Positions 51,358-61,168 are shown, counted from the first letter of the stretch. The stretch: DNA of 64,000 nucleotides from Taishania sp045629585 (GCA_045629585.1 JAZQRM010000049.1:7297-71296), one strand, 5' to 3'. A program made the numbers and translations. Notes: generated by a model from the sequence alone, not told the origin.

Positions 51358-54300
51358 ATGAACAAAATTATAAGAGAGTTTTTCTCAATGCGAATGATGG
51401 CTTTTGGCTTGTTTGTTTTTCTTTTTGGAATTGCAACAGCTACATTTTTAGAATCCATTTACGATATTCAAACAGCAAAAATACTAATCTATAATGCTAC
51501 ATGGTTTGAGCTTTTATTGGCTTATCTATGTATCAGTTTAGTTGTTAACATCTTTAGACACCAAATGTGGAAACGGGAGAAAATAGCTATGCTGATGTTT
51601 CACCTTTCATTTATTGTGATAATCATAGGTGCTGCTGTGACTCGTTATATGAGTTTTGAAGGAAGTATGAATCTTCCTGAACCAGATCCTACAACTGGCA
51701 TCTTGCGCCCTGTAGATTATATATTCTCGGCTGATCCACGTATCAAAGTTTTTATAGATAACAAATATGTGGAGGAAACGCTTTATTTATCAGAACAAGT
51801 TAAGCCTAATTTTAATGTTAACTTTAGGTTTCCTGAAAAAGGAAGAAATATTAACGTTGAGTTAATTAAGTTTCAAAAGAGACATATTGATAGTTTAATT
51901 ATTAATGACTCCATTTCCAACTATGTTCTAGATATAGTTACAGGAGGTAAAAAATCGAATTACCTTTCTCCAGGAGGTTTCATGATGATTGGAGATATAC
52001 CTATGTCTTTTGAAAAGAAAGATTTAATGCCCGGTGGTATTGAGGTGTTTAAAATCAATGGTAAGATGATGATTAAAACAGGTGTACCAATTTCATATTT
52101 ACCGATGGCTCAAATGCAGAAAGTCAGACAGTCTGGAATGGAAGCACCGGATTCTTTGTATCAAAATATTCCTTTAGATTCCATGGTTCCGTTCAATACG
52201 TTGAATCTATACCAAGTTGGCGAACAATCATTTGTTTTCAAGGAGGTAATTAATCATGCAAAAATGATGTTAGTTCCTTCAGGAAGAAAAGATCTTGGAA
52301 ACGATTTTATCACACTGCGTTTTTCCGATGGAAAGCAAGTGAAGGATGTTGTTGTAGAAGGAGGAATGGGAATTACCGCAAAGGAAGAACGTTTTACTTG
52401 GAATGATCAGCTTTACAGTATTCAATACGGGGCTATTCCAATTCGTTTACCTTTTCAATTAGCTTGTAATTCTTTTGACTTATTCCGTTATCCTGGATCA
52501 AGTTCACCCTCATCTTTTGAAAGTGTTGTTACTGTAATGGATGACAAAAACAATAAAACAAAAACACAAAAGATATTCATGAATAATGTAATGGATTACG
52601 ACGGGTATCGTTTTTTCCAATCTTCTTATTTCCCGGATGAAACAGGAACTGTATTATCTGTTAATCACGATTGGTGGGGAACCAATATTTCTTATGTAGG
52701 TTATTTATTGATGTCAATAGGAATGATACTTTCATTATTTGCACCTTTAGGTAGATTTAGGGATTTGAATGAGAAATTGAAGAAAATTAGTGCAAAGAGA
52801 AAATCAATTACAAGCGCAGTCGTTGCTTTGTTGATCGCTTTTGGAGTAAATGCTCAGGGAACTGAACAAGAATACCACGTTCATGCCGATGGCACAAAGC
52901 ATTACGGTAGTCATGAAAAGGTATCCAACTTGGAGGACTATCATGTTCATGAGGATGGATCGATTCATTATGGCAATCACGATGAACCAGTTGAGCATAA
53001 TCATTCACATGAGCATAATCACGACCATGGATCTCAGAAAGAGCAACAGGCAGTAAATTTGTCAAAGGCTTTGTTCATGAGTGAAGCACACGCCAAACAG
53101 ATGTCCACCTTGATGGTGCAAGACTTTGATGGTCGTATTGTTCCTTTACATACAGTTTGTGATGAAATAATGCGTAAAGTTCACCGAGGTACACATTTTG
53201 AATACGAAGGAAAAAAATACGATGCTATACAGACCGTTTTGTCGATGCACTTGACACCAGATGAGTGGTTACACATTCCTTTTATATATGTCCCATCCGC
53301 GGTACGCGAAAAATTAGGTACGGATAAATATGCTTCTTATGAACAATTGATAGATAAAAATACGGATCAGTTTATCCTGGCAAAAGAATATCAAATTGCT
53401 CATCAAAAATTAGACAAGGATAAAAATGAATTTGATAAAGCGCTGATTAAACTAGTCGAAAAATTTGAGGTTTTTAACGGGACATTGATGTGGAGCTACC
53501 TTCGTATAATGCCAATAAAAATGTTTGAAAATAACGAATGGTTTAATCCTATATCCATGGATGTAGCTCAAAGTGAACCAACATTGTATAATGCTGCCGG
53601 AGATTATTTCAATTCGCTTTTTAAAGCTATGAATGGTTCTGGTTCATACGAAGAAGCTGATGCCAAACTAGAGATATTAAAAGCTAATCAACGTGCTAGT
53701 GCTGGATCGCTAGCTGTAAGTAAAACGAAATTAAATTTAGAAGTTCGATATAACAAGATGACCATTTTTAAGAATGCACAATATGTGTATTTACTTCTTT
53801 CATTGGTCTTGTTGTTTATGTACATTGGCCGAGTTGTTAGAAATCAAAGAGGTAATCGTTCAAAATCGTTCGTGGTAATTGAGCGTGTCATCATCGGATT
53901 AATTGCATTCACATTTATCTATCATGGAGCTGGTTTAGCAATGCGTTGGTATATTTCTGGACACGCACCCTGGTCAAATGGTTATGAAGCGGTAGTTTTC
54001 ATTGGTTGGATTACAGCTTTGGTTGGATTTATTTTCATGAAGAAAAATCCCATCATTCTTCCAGCAGCTACTTTGCTAGCTTTCTTCATGCTCTTTGTGA
54101 CTGAAATGAATATTCTAGATCCACAAATTACGCCATTAGTACCCGTATTACAATCGTATTGGTTAATGATTCACGTTGCGATAATTACAGCTAGTTATGG
54201 GTTCTTAGGATTAGGTTGTATTTTAGGATTAGTAAACTTATTCTTATATATTTTCAGAAGTCAAAAGAATGGACAAGAGGTAACATGGAATATTAATGAG

Positions 54301-54909
54301 TTAACTTACGTTTCTGAAATGTCGTTAACCATTGGTTTATTTATGCTTACTATAGGTACTTTCCTTGGTGGAGTATGGGCAAATGAGTCTTGGGGACGTT
54401 ATTGGGGATGGGATCCAAAAGAAACTTGGGCCTTAGTGTCCGTTTTGGTATATGCAATTGTGTTACACTTGCGATTTATTCCTGCTTTGAAATCAAAGTT
54501 TGTCTTTAATGTAGTAAGTGTTTGGTCTTATACCGCAATATTATTTACTTTCTTTGGTGTAAATTTCTACCTTGTAGGATTACACTCTTACGCTCAAGGC
54601 GATGGACTTGGTGAATTTCCGATGGGAGTTGTTGTTGCTGTAGTTTGCTTCTATGTTTTCACGGAGTTAGCTGCTTGGTTAAACAAACGTTTCACTTCAA
54701 CTGGAGACGAAATTAACCTAAAGTATTTTATTCGTAAGGCAACGATTTTATCAATCTCTTTTGTGGTAATATATGTTGCTTTTCTCTATTTTAAGGTCAT
54801 TAATTTTACAGAAATGATGGATGTAGCTATAAAAACAGTTGCACTATTTTATCTAACTAATTTATTATTCTTTGTTTTACAAAAAATGATACCCACTAAA
54901 AAACAGTAA
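51358..54909 (+). CDS. ccsA: Fused ResB-CcsA cytochrome c assembly protein with histidine-rich insert
   Basis: This 1,183-residue protein joins both halves of System II cytochrome c synthetase. The N-terminal ResB-like part (1-480) has helices at 13-33, 45-62 and 78-100 and a long periplasmic domain. Residues 483-500 form another hydrophobic, signal-like helix ending in NAQ, followed by a histidine-rich segment (506-557) with two copies of YHVHxDGxxHYGxH. A periplasmic domain leads to the C-terminal CcsA part (from about 800) with the haem-handling WWD motif WGRYWGWDPKE near 1011-1021 and flanking conserved histidines. It exports haem and attaches it to apocytochrome c. Confidence 0.9.
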   Translation: MNKIIREFFSMRMMAFGLFVFLFGIATATFLESIYDIQTAKILIYNATWFELLLAYLCISLVVNIFRHQMWKREKIAMLMFHLSFIVIIIGAAVTRYMSFEGSMNLPEPDPTTGILRPVDYIFSADPRIKVFIDNKYVEETLYLSEQVKPNFNVNFRFPEKGRNINVELIKFQKRHIDSLIINDSISNYVLDIVTGGKKSNYLSPGGFMMIGDIPMSFEKKDLMPGGIEVFKINGKMMIKTGVPISYLPMAQMQKVRQSGMEAPDSLYQNIPLDSMVPFNTLNLYQVGEQSFVFKEVINHAKMMLVPSGRKDLGNDFITLRFSDGKQVKDVVVEGGMGITAKEERFTWNDQLYSIQYGAIPIRLPFQLACNSFDLFRYPGSSSPSSFESVVTVMDDKNNKTKTQKIFMNNVMDYDGYRFFQSSYFPDETGTVLSVNHDWWGTNISYVGYLLMSIGMILSLFAPLGRFRDLNEKLKKISAKRKSITSAVVALLIAFGVNAQGTEQEYHVHADGTKHYGSHEKVSNLEDYHVHEDGSIHYGNHDEPVEHNHSHEHNHDHGSQKEQQAVNLSKALFMSEAHAKQMSTLMVQDFDGRIVPLHTVCDEIMRKVHRGTHFEYEGKKYDAIQTVLSMHLTPDEWLHIPFIYVPSAVREKLGTDKYASYEQLIDKNTDQFILAKEYQIAHQKLDKDKNEFDKALIKLVEKFEVFNGTLMWSYLRIMPIKMFENNEWFNPISMDVAQSEPTLYNAAGDYFNSLFKAMNGSGSYEEADAKLEILKANQRASAGSLAVSKTKLNLEVRYNKMTIFKNAQYVYLLLSLVLLFMYIGRVVRNQRGNRSKSFVVIERVIIGLIAFTFIYHGAGLAMRWYISGHAPWSNGYEAVVFIGWITALVGFIFMKKNPIILPAATLLAFFMLFVTEMNILDPQITPLVPVLQSYWLMIHVAIITASYGFLGLGCILGLVNLFLYIFRSQKNGQEVTWNINELTYVSEMSLTIGLFMLTIGTFLGGVWANESWGRYWGWDPKETWALVSVLVYAIVLHLRFIPALKSKFVFNVVSVWSYTAILFTFFGVNFYLVGLHSYAQGDGLGEFPMGVVVAVVCFYVFTELAAWLNKRFTSTGDEINLKYFIRKATILSISFVVIYVAFLYFKVINFTEMMDVAIKTVALFYLTNLLFFVLQKMIPTKKQ

Positions 54910-54950
54910 GAATTACCCCACCTTACTTTAAGCATTAATCGAAAACAGAC

Positions 54951-55907
54951 ATGGAAAAAAAGATAAGATTCATTATCAATAAATCCGAAATTACAGCGGG
55001 AACTAGAGGAGCATCTTTAGGACCAGAGGCTGTAAAAGTGGCTGCAAGATCTCTTGGAAAGTCCATTTTTAAAGACATACCTTCAATAGCGATTGAAGAT
55101 AAAAATGATTTACTGGATGAGGCTCCTAGCTATCAATATGCTAAATACATTGAGGGCGCAATTGAAGTCTATAAAGAATTAGAAAAAGCGCTCAAGGTAT
55201 GTATTTCAAATAAAGAAATACCATTGGTTTTAGCTGGAGATCATGGTTCTGCAGGTGGAACAATTGCGGGAATAAAAGCAATTTATCCCAATAAAAGAAT
55301 TGGTGTAGTTTGGATTGATGCACATGGTGACGTGCATACACCGTATACAACGCCTTCTGGGAATATACACGGTATGCCAGTTGCAGCTGCTTTGCATATT
55401 GATAATTTAGAATGCAAAAGAAATGACCTTGATAAGGAGACCATTCAGCAATGGGAAAAACTTAAAAATGTTGGTTTTGATGGTCCTAAAATTAATGCCG
55501 AAGATTTGATCTTTGTTGCTGTACGCGATACTGAACCAGAAGAAGAATTTATAATTGAAAAGCAAAAAATTCGTTCTATACTCGTTAATGAGGTAAGAGA
55601 AAAGGGTATTCTTGGGATATTTAATGAAATCAATGATCGATTAAAAGATTGTGATTTCGTTTATGTTTCGTTTGATGTAGATTCGATGGATCCAAAAGAA
55701 ACAAGCTTCGGAACGGGAACCCCCGTTGATAATGGTTTAATGATCGATGAAGCAAGAGAACTAATTGAAAATATTGTTAAGATGCCGAATTTTGGGTGTT
55801 TTGAAATGGTAGAAATTAATCCTTGCTTGGACGAAAAAAGAAATAAAATGGCTGATGTAAGTTTGACCATTTTAGAAACAGTAATTGAAACAATTAAGAA
55901 TACATAA
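54951..55907 (+). CDS. Arginase-family ureohydrolase
   Basis: This 318-residue binuclear manganese enzyme most likely hydrolyses arginine to ornithine and urea. The metal ligands are in AGDHGSAGG near residues 97-105, WIDAHGDVH near 122-130 and SFDVDSMDP near 240-248; SGNIHGMP near 137-144 is the substrate loop typical of arginases rather than agmatinases. The argS gene follows after 17 nt on the same strand. Confidence 0.85.
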   Translation: MEKKIRFIINKSEITAGTRGASLGPEAVKVAARSLGKSIFKDIPSIAIEDKNDLLDEAPSYQYAKYIEGAIEVYKELEKALKVCISNKEIPLVLAGDHGSAGGTIAGIKAIYPNKRIGVVWIDAHGDVHTPYTTPSGNIHGMPVAAALHIDNLECKRNDLDKETIQQWEKLKNVGFDGPKINAEDLIFVAVRDTEPEEEFIIEKQKIRSILVNEVREKGILGIFNEINDRLKDCDFVYVSFDVDSMDPKETSFGTGTPVDNGLMIDEARELIENIVKMPNFGCFEMVEINPCLDEKRNKMADVSLTILETVIETIKNT

Positions 55908-55924
55908 GTCAATCATTTTTACAA

Positions 55925-57823
55925 ATGGAAAATCAAATTAAACAAATCCTTATTGAAGGTGCTGAAAAATTATTTGGACAGCCAATTGAAGAATCGTTAA
56001 TTCAATTTCAAAAAACAAGGAAAGAAGTGCAAGGTGACATCACTTTGGTCGTTTTCCCATTTGTAAAGATGTTACGATGCAGTCCCGTTGAAGCAGGAGA
56101 GAAAATCGGTAAATATATAGCTGAAAATTGTTCTTTTGTATCCAATTATGAGGTAATTAATGGTTTCTTGAATCTTTCAATTGCTGATGCATATTGGAAA
56201 GATCAGTTAGTAATGATTAATAACTTAGATACTTTTGGTTTTGCTGCAAAAGATTCTAAAGAAACTGTAATGGTAGAATATTCTTCACCAAACACCAATA
56301 AACCTCTTCACCTTGGTCATCTAAGAAATAACTTCTTAGGTTATTCAGTAGCTGAAATTTTAAAGGCATATGGACACAAAGTAATCAAGACACAGATTAT
56401 TAACGACCGTGGAATCCACATCTGTAAATCCATGTTAGCGTGGGAAAAGTTCTCGCCATTAAATGAGAATGGTGAAAGAGAAACCCCTCAAAACACAGGT
56501 TTAAAGGGGGATAAGCTAGTTGGTAAATATTACGTAGAGTTCGATAAGCAATTTAATGCAGAGGCTAAATTAATCAGAGCTGATTGGGAAAATGATAATT
56601 TTGAAGGATACCCAACTACTATTGTAGAGGAGTTTAAAAAATTATCAGAAGCAAAAGAGGGTAAAGACGAAAAGGCAATCGCTGCCATTGATGATAAGAT
56701 AAAAGAACTTTCTAAGAACCAAACTAACTTATTGCGGGAAGCAAAAGATATGTTGGTTAAATGGGAAGCACGTGATCCACAAGTTTACCTTTTGTGGACA
56801 ACAATGAACAGTTGGGTTTATGATGGTTTTGAATCGACTTACAAATTGATGGGAGTTGACTTTGACAAATTGTATTTTGAATCCGATACTTTCCTTCTTG
56901 GAAAGGATATTATTATGGAAGGCCTTCAAAAAGGTGTTTTCTATAAAAAGGAGGATAATTCTGTTTGGATTGACTTAACACCAGATGGTTTAGATGAAAA
57001 ATTGGTTCTTAGAGGCGATGGAACTTCCGTATATATTACTCAAGATATCGGAACGGCAGTAGATCGTTTTAAAGATTTCCCAGATATGTCTGGAATAGTA
57101 TATACTGTTGGAAATGAGCAAGATTATCACTTTAAAGTACTTTTCCTAATTCTTCAGAAGTTAGGTTATGCTTGGGCTGCTAATTGTTTTCATCTGTCTT
57201 ATGGAATGGTAGATTTACCGGAAGGTAAAATGAAATCTCGAGAAGGAACAGTGGTTGATGCAGATGATTTAATGTTGGAGGTTATCAATGATGCTGAAGC
57301 AATGACTCGTGAACGCGGACATCTTGAAGGTATGGATAAATCGGATATATCTAAACTGTTTAAAATGATTGGATTGGGTGGTTTAAAGTATTTTCTTTTG
57401 AAAGTTGATCCAAAAAAGAGAATGAAGTTTAATCCTGCAGAATCTATTGAACTCAATGGACATACAGCGCCATTTATACAATATGCCCATGCTCGTATAC
57501 AGTCACTCTTATCTAAATATGATGGTGCAATTGAAATTGAAGAAACTGCAGACTTAAATGAGCTTGAAAAAGAGTTAATCAAAACGATGGTGGACTACCC
57601 ATCAGTAATTGCAGATGCGGCAAATGATTACGCACCTTCTGTTGTAGCTAATTATATCTATGAATTGGTAAAACAATATAATTCTTACTATCAATCGGTT
57701 TATATACTGAATGAGCCCGATGAGTCTAAGAAAAAAATGCGTTTAGCATTATCAAGTAATATTGGTAAAATTATAAAATCATCAATGGCGCTTTTAGGAA
57801 TTGATGTACCCAATAGAATGTAG
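55925..57823 (+). CDS. argS: Arginyl-tRNA synthetase
   Basis: This 632-residue class I synthetase charges tRNA-Arg. The N-terminal Add-1 domain covers about residues 1-110; the HIGH-like motif is HLGH in SSPNTNKPLHLGHLRNN near 118-134; KMKSREG near 437-443 takes the KMSKS position. The C-terminal anticodon-binding domain begins near 510. It follows the arginase gene in the same direction and ends at a bidirectional terminator. Confidence 0.95.
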   Translation: MENQIKQILIEGAEKLFGQPIEESLIQFQKTRKEVQGDITLVVFPFVKMLRCSPVEAGEKIGKYIAENCSFVSNYEVINGFLNLSIADAYWKDQLVMINNLDTFGFAAKDSKETVMVEYSSPNTNKPLHLGHLRNNFLGYSVAEILKAYGHKVIKTQIINDRGIHICKSMLAWEKFSPLNENGERETPQNTGLKGDKLVGKYYVEFDKQFNAEAKLIRADWENDNFEGYPTTIVEEFKKLSEAKEGKDEKAIAAIDDKIKELSKNQTNLLREAKDMLVKWEARDPQVYLLWTTMNSWVYDGFESTYKLMGVDFDKLYFESDTFLLGKDIIMEGLQKGVFYKKEDNSVWIDLTPDGLDEKLVLRGDGTSVYITQDIGTAVDRFKDFPDMSGIVYTVGNEQDYHFKVLFLILQKLGYAWAANCFHLSYGMVDLPEGKMKSREGTVVDADDLMLEVINDAEAMTRERGHLEGMDKSDISKLFKMIGLGGLKYFLLKVDPKKRMKFNPAESIELNGHTAPFIQYAHARIQSLLSKYDGAIEIEETADLNELEKELIKTMVDYPSVIADAANDYAPSVVANYIYELVKQYNSYYQSVYILNEPDESKKKMRLALSSNIGKIIKSSMALLGIDVPNRM

Positions 57824-57836
57824 AATCTGAAAAATC

Positions 57837-57863
57837 AAAAAAGGCGCTCAATGCGCCTTTTTT
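57837..57863. terminator. Bidirectional terminator between argS and proline dehydrogenase
   Basis: AAAAAAGGCGC and GCGCCTTTTTT form a perfect 11-bp stem with a 5-nt loop; both strands end in T-runs, serving both convergent genes. Confidence 0.9.
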
Positions 57864-57866
57864 GAT

Positions 57867-59045
57867 TCAGTCTAAAGATTTATTTTTGCGTCTTTGACGT
57901 TCTTTAATTATTAAACCTAATTCTCTGCTTGTCTGTCCAGCTACGGAAGTATTTTCCTCTGCTCGTCGGATTAAATAAGGTATCACTTCTTTAACCGGTC
58001 CATAAGGTACGTATTTTGCTACATTTAAACCCGCTGATGCAAGATTAAACGATATGTGATCACTCATCCCTAAAAGTTGAGCTACGTATATATGAGGGTT
58101 GTTAATGTCAATATTATTCTGAGCAATCAATTCAGATACATATTTAGCACTAAATTCATTATGTGTACCCGCGCATAAACCGATATGAGAGATGTTTTTA
58201 AATATAAGATCCAATGCTAAATTATAATCTTTATCCGTTGATTCTTTATTGGGTTGGATAGGATCTAAATAGTTCAATGCCAAAGCGCGCGCCCTTTCTT
58301 TTTCCATGTAAGCACCTCTGACCAATTTGACTCCGTAATAAATCCCGTCTTTTTGAGCACGTTCAACAGCTTCTTGTAAATGCGCTAATCTATCATGGCG
58401 ATACATTTGTACCGTATTATAGACTATTGGTCGGTTTACATTGTATTTCAGCATCATTTCATGTGCTAATCGATCGATTACATCTTGAATCCAGGTTTCT
58501 TCCGCATCGATAAATACAGGAACATTTCTTTCAAATCCTTCTTTACAAATTCGATCAACTCGATTAACGACATCGTAATATTCAAGTTCTTCTTCTTTTG
58601 TTAAATTCTCAATGCTAAGATTACATTTTTCTAACAAACTAAATCTGGAGATTCCAGTTACTTTGAAGACCGCAAATGGAATAAATGGATCATTTTCACC
58701 TCTTTTGATGGTCTCAATAATCTCTAAAGTAGTCTGCTCAAATTCTTCATTCGATGTTTTCCCTTCTACCGAATAGTCCAAAATTGTCCCAATACCAAAT
58801 GCTCCCAGAGCGTTTATAGTAGGTGTACATTCCTGAATATTTTCTCCTCCACAAAATTGTTGAAAGATGGTGGCTTTTACAATACTGTTTATTGGCAAGT
58901 GAAATCGTAAAGCTACATCAGTTGCAACCTTTCCAAATTTAACAAGCTTGGGATTTCCAACCATTTTGAATAACCAAAAAGCCTTTGCTAACTGAGAATT
59001 GGTCTTGCTTTTAAAAGCAATTTCTGTATTATCGAATGAAATCAT
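57867..59045 (-). CDS. Proline dehydrogenase (monofunctional)
   Basis: This 392-residue FAD enzyme oxidises proline to pyrroline-5-carboxylate. It has the (beta/alpha)8 PutA core with DAEETWIQDVIDRL near residues 180-193, KLVRGAYMEKERARA near 235-249 and AQLLGMSDHISFNLA near 327-341; RRAEENTSVAGQTSREL near 362-378 is the conserved substrate-binding end. The P5C dehydrogenase half is absent. A full-consensus promoter places its ATG at the very start of the mRNA. Confidence 0.9.
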   Translation of the reverse strand: MISFDNTEIAFKSKTNSQLAKAFWLFKMVGNPKLVKFGKVATDVALRFHLPINSIVKATIFQQFCGGENIQECTPTINALGAFGIGTILDYSVEGKTSNEEFEQTTLEIIETIKRGENDPFIPFAVFKVTGISRFSLLEKCNLSIENLTKEEELEYYDVVNRVDRICKEGFERNVPVFIDAEETWIQDVIDRLAHEMMLKYNVNRPIVYNTVQMYRHDRLAHLQEAVERAQKDGIYYGVKLVRGAYMEKERARALALNYLDPIQPNKESTDKDYNLALDLIFKNISHIGLCAGTHNEFSAKYVSELIAQNNIDINNPHIYVAQLLGMSDHISFNLASAGLNVAKYVPYGPVKEVIPYLIRRAEENTSVAGQTSRELGLIIKERQRRKNKSLD

Positions 59046-59049
59046 AGTG

Positions 59050-59079
59050 CAAATTTAAAACCTTTACGCATCCAATCAA
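59050..59079 (-). promoter_or_regulatory. Promoter of the proline dehydrogenase gene
   Basis: On the minus strand TTG (59079-59077) and TAAATTTG (59057-59050) are separated by 19 nt, an exact Bacteroidota consensus. The -7 box ends 4 nt before the ATG at 59045, so the mRNA should be leaderless or nearly so. Confidence 0.6.
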
Positions 59080-59099
59080 GAATTGTCATAATAGATTTA

Positions 59100-59107
59100 T
59101 AAATTTG
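59100..59107 (+). promoter_or_regulatory. -7 promoter element of aroB
   Basis: TAAATTTG matches TAnnTTTG and ends 21 nt before the aroB ATG at 59129. A TTG at 59083-59085 is only 14 nt upstream. Confidence 0.42.
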
Positions 59108-59128
59108 TCTAAAAAAATATCAAATACC

Positions 59129-60190
59129 ATGACTAATACACCTCATTCATCTATTGAAATTGGCTCAATCGTTTCTGGAAGCTTTCAAAAACTATTGCAA
59201 ACAAAATACACGAATAGTAAAATTGTAATTCTTGTAGATGAAAATACGCATGATAATTGTCTGGAATATTTAATCACTAGTTTTCCCGATGAGTTAACTG
59301 AAGCTGAAGTAATGTTATTGCCAGCTGGTGAAGAGAATAAGGTTATGGAGGTGTGCTTCCAAATTTGGGAGGCTTTATCGGATTATAAAATAGGACGCAA
59401 AGACTTAATTATAAATCTTGGTGGTGGCGTAATCACAGACATGGGCGGATTTATTGCTTCAATCTATAAAAGAGGTGTAGATTTTATAAATATCCCTACA
59501 TCTTATTTAGGAATGGTTGACGCCTCAATAGGAGGGAAGGTTGGTATTGATTTAGGTGAACTAAAAAATCAATTAGGAACTTTTTATTGGCCCGTTAATA
59601 TCTTTATTGATCCAATTTTTCTTGAAACATTACCAGAAGAAGAGAAAATAAATGGTTTAGCTGAAGTGTTTAAAACGGCTTTAATTTCCAACGGCAAACT
59701 TTGGAATGAATTAAAAGAAATAACTGATTTGAAAAGTTATTTAAAAGCTAAGCAAATTGAGAAGATTGTCTCTATAAAAAAATCAATCGTTAAAGAAGAT
59801 CCTTTTGAAAAAGGCATACGAAAAACGTTGAATTTTGGACATACAATTGGTCATGCGATTGAAGGTTTTCTACTTTTTAAAGATCCAATTAAACATGGTT
59901 ATGCTATAGCTATTGGGATGGTGTTGGAATCCTATGTTGCGACAGAATTAAATTTAATGAGTCCAAATGATTATGAAGATATCGCTAAACAAATCTATAA
60001 ATGGTTTGCGCCGATTAAGTTAGAAAGTGAGGAAATTGATTCATTAATAGAATTAATGCGTCATGACAAAAAGAATTTTGATGGAGTAATAAAGATGGCC
60101 TTGGTGACTACTATTGGATCTTCAGAATACGATATATCTGTATCAGAAGATGTAATTAGAAAAGCGCTTAGAACGCTTGTTTTAAATTAA
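59129..60190 (+). CDS. aroB: 3-dehydroquinate synthase
   Basis: This 353-residue NAD-dependent enzyme cyclises DAHP to 3-dehydroquinate in the shikimate pathway. The NAD motif is GGGVITDMGGFIA near residues 99-111; the zinc and substrate ligands are in GLAEVFKTALI near 181-191, LNFGHTIGHAIEG near 236-248 and HGYAIAIGM near 255-263. The open frame extends eight codons further to a TTG, but that TTG is part of the -7 element, so translation starts at the ATG. It is tail to tail with the MerR gene. Confidence 0.93.
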   Translation: MTNTPHSSIEIGSIVSGSFQKLLQTKYTNSKIVILVDENTHDNCLEYLITSFPDELTEAEVMLLPAGEENKVMEVCFQIWEALSDYKIGRKDLIINLGGGVITDMGGFIASIYKRGVDFINIPTSYLGMVDASIGGKVGIDLGELKNQLGTFYWPVNIFIDPIFLETLPEEEKINGLAEVFKTALISNGKLWNELKEITDLKSYLKAKQIEKIVSIKKSIVKEDPFEKGIRKTLNFGHTIGHAIEGFLLFKDPIKHGYAIAIGMVLESYVATELNLMSPNDYEDIAKQIYKWFAPIKLESEEIDSLIELMRHDKKNFDGVIKMALVTTIGSSEYDISVSEDVIRKALRTLVLN

Positions 60191-60549
60191 TTCTTTAAGG
60201 CTATTAACTTAGCCTTAATTTTTTCTAGACGGCGAATGACTGCTTGAATATCTTGATCATCACTAATTTCCTCAGATTTTTTTTGTGAAATTTGTGTTGT
60301 CGAATTTTGACTTAGCAGCATTTTTTTTGCCCCGTCTAGGGTGAAGCCCTCTATTTTAACCAATTGATAGATACGGTCAAACGTTTGTATATCCTTAATA
60401 GTGAATAATCGATTGCCTTTATTATTCTTCTTTGGCTTGATTTGTTTAAACTCTTTTTCCCAAAAGCGAATTAGAGAAGTGTTAACTTCAAACATGTCTG
60501 CAACTTCACCAATGGTGTAGTACAATTTTTTTAACGAATCAAAATTCAC
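60187..60549 (-). CDS. MerR-family transcriptional regulator, non-ATG start
   Basis: This protein of about 120 residues has an N-terminal winged-helix MerR domain (YYTIGEVADMFEVNTSLIRF near residues 10-29, then EKEFKQIKPKKNNKGNRLF) and a short charged coiled-coil tail (EEISDDQDIQAVIRRLEKIK). No effector-binding cysteines are seen. No ATG precedes the conserved part; I prefer GTG at 60549 over TTG at 60561 because the TTG belongs to a -7-like TATTTTG. The stop codon overlaps the aroB stop in TTAA. Confidence 0.78.
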   Translation of the reverse strand: MNFDSLKKLYYTIGEVADMFEVNTSLIRFWEKEFKQIKPKKNNKGNRLFTIKDIQTFDRIYQLVKIEGFTLDGAKKMLLSQNSTTQISQKKSEEISDDQDIQAVIRRLEKIKAKLIALKN

Positions 60550-60591
60550 CTTATTAACCAAAATACAACTATTTAATTTCGAAAATAAGTA

Positions 60592-60599
60592 TATTTTTG
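60592..60599 (+). promoter_or_regulatory. -7 promoter element of the NlpC/P60 gene
   Basis: TATTTTTG matches TAnnTTTG and ends 20 nt before the ATG at 60620. No TTG at the usual -33 spacing. Confidence 0.42.
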
Positions 60600-60619
60600 T
60601 AAAGTCCTTAAATCATTAC

Positions 60620-61168
60620 ATGAAATTATTACAGGTGTTTTTTTTAGTTAGTAGTATGAACTTCGCTTTATTTAGCCAAAACGTTAATAGCGTAGGTATT
60701 AATGAAGTTGAAAGCCTTACATCAAGTGATACTTTAACTATTGGTGATACTATGATTCTAGTTGCTCCAGTGTCAAAAGCGACGAATGAAATGATTAACT
60801 ATGCTAAACGGTACCTTGGTACTCCGTACAGATATAGCGGAAATACGCCAACAGGATTTGATTGTTCGGGATTTATCAACTTTGTAATGGGTAATTTTGG
60901 ATTTAATTTACCTCGTTCGAGTTACGCTATTGCTGAGCTAGGGCAGACTATAAAACTTGCGGATGTACAACCAGGTGATTTATTATTTTTCAAAGGACGA
61001 AATATAAATTCAACTACAGTTGGACATGTTGCAATGGTTGTAGAGGTTCGTGTAAATGAAATAAAAATGATTCATGCTTCAACATCTAGAGGGGTAATTA
61101 TTGAAAATTTTAAAGCAAGTCAATACTACGTCCCACGTTTTTTAAAAGCAAAAAGATTAATGCGATAA
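60620..61168 (+). CDS. NlpC/P60 cell-wall peptidase (C40 family)
   Basis: This 182-residue protein has a signal peptide (FFLVSSMNFALFSQ) and a single NlpC/P60 domain from about residue 55. The catalytic triad is Cys82 in GFDCSGF, His136 in VGHVAMV and His152 in MIHAS; PGDLLFFKG near 118-126 is the typical intervening motif. Such enzymes cleave gamma-D-Glu to diamino acid bonds in peptidoglycan stems. No SH3 or LysM targeting domain is present. Confidence 0.92.
   Translation: MKLLQVFFLVSSMNFALFSQNVNSVGINEVESLTSSDTLTIGDTMILVAPVSKATNEMINYAKRYLGTPYRYSGNTPTGFDCSGFINFVMGNFGFNLPRSSYAIAELGQTIKLADVQPGDLLFFKGRNINSTTVGHVAMVVEVRVNEIKMIHASTSRGVIIENFKASQYYVPRFLKAKRLMR

Noticed and set aside
52804..53065. 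Minus-strand frames opposite the histidine-rich part of ccsA
   Set aside because: They arise from the repeated His codons (CAT/CAC) read in reverse and show no protein-like features.
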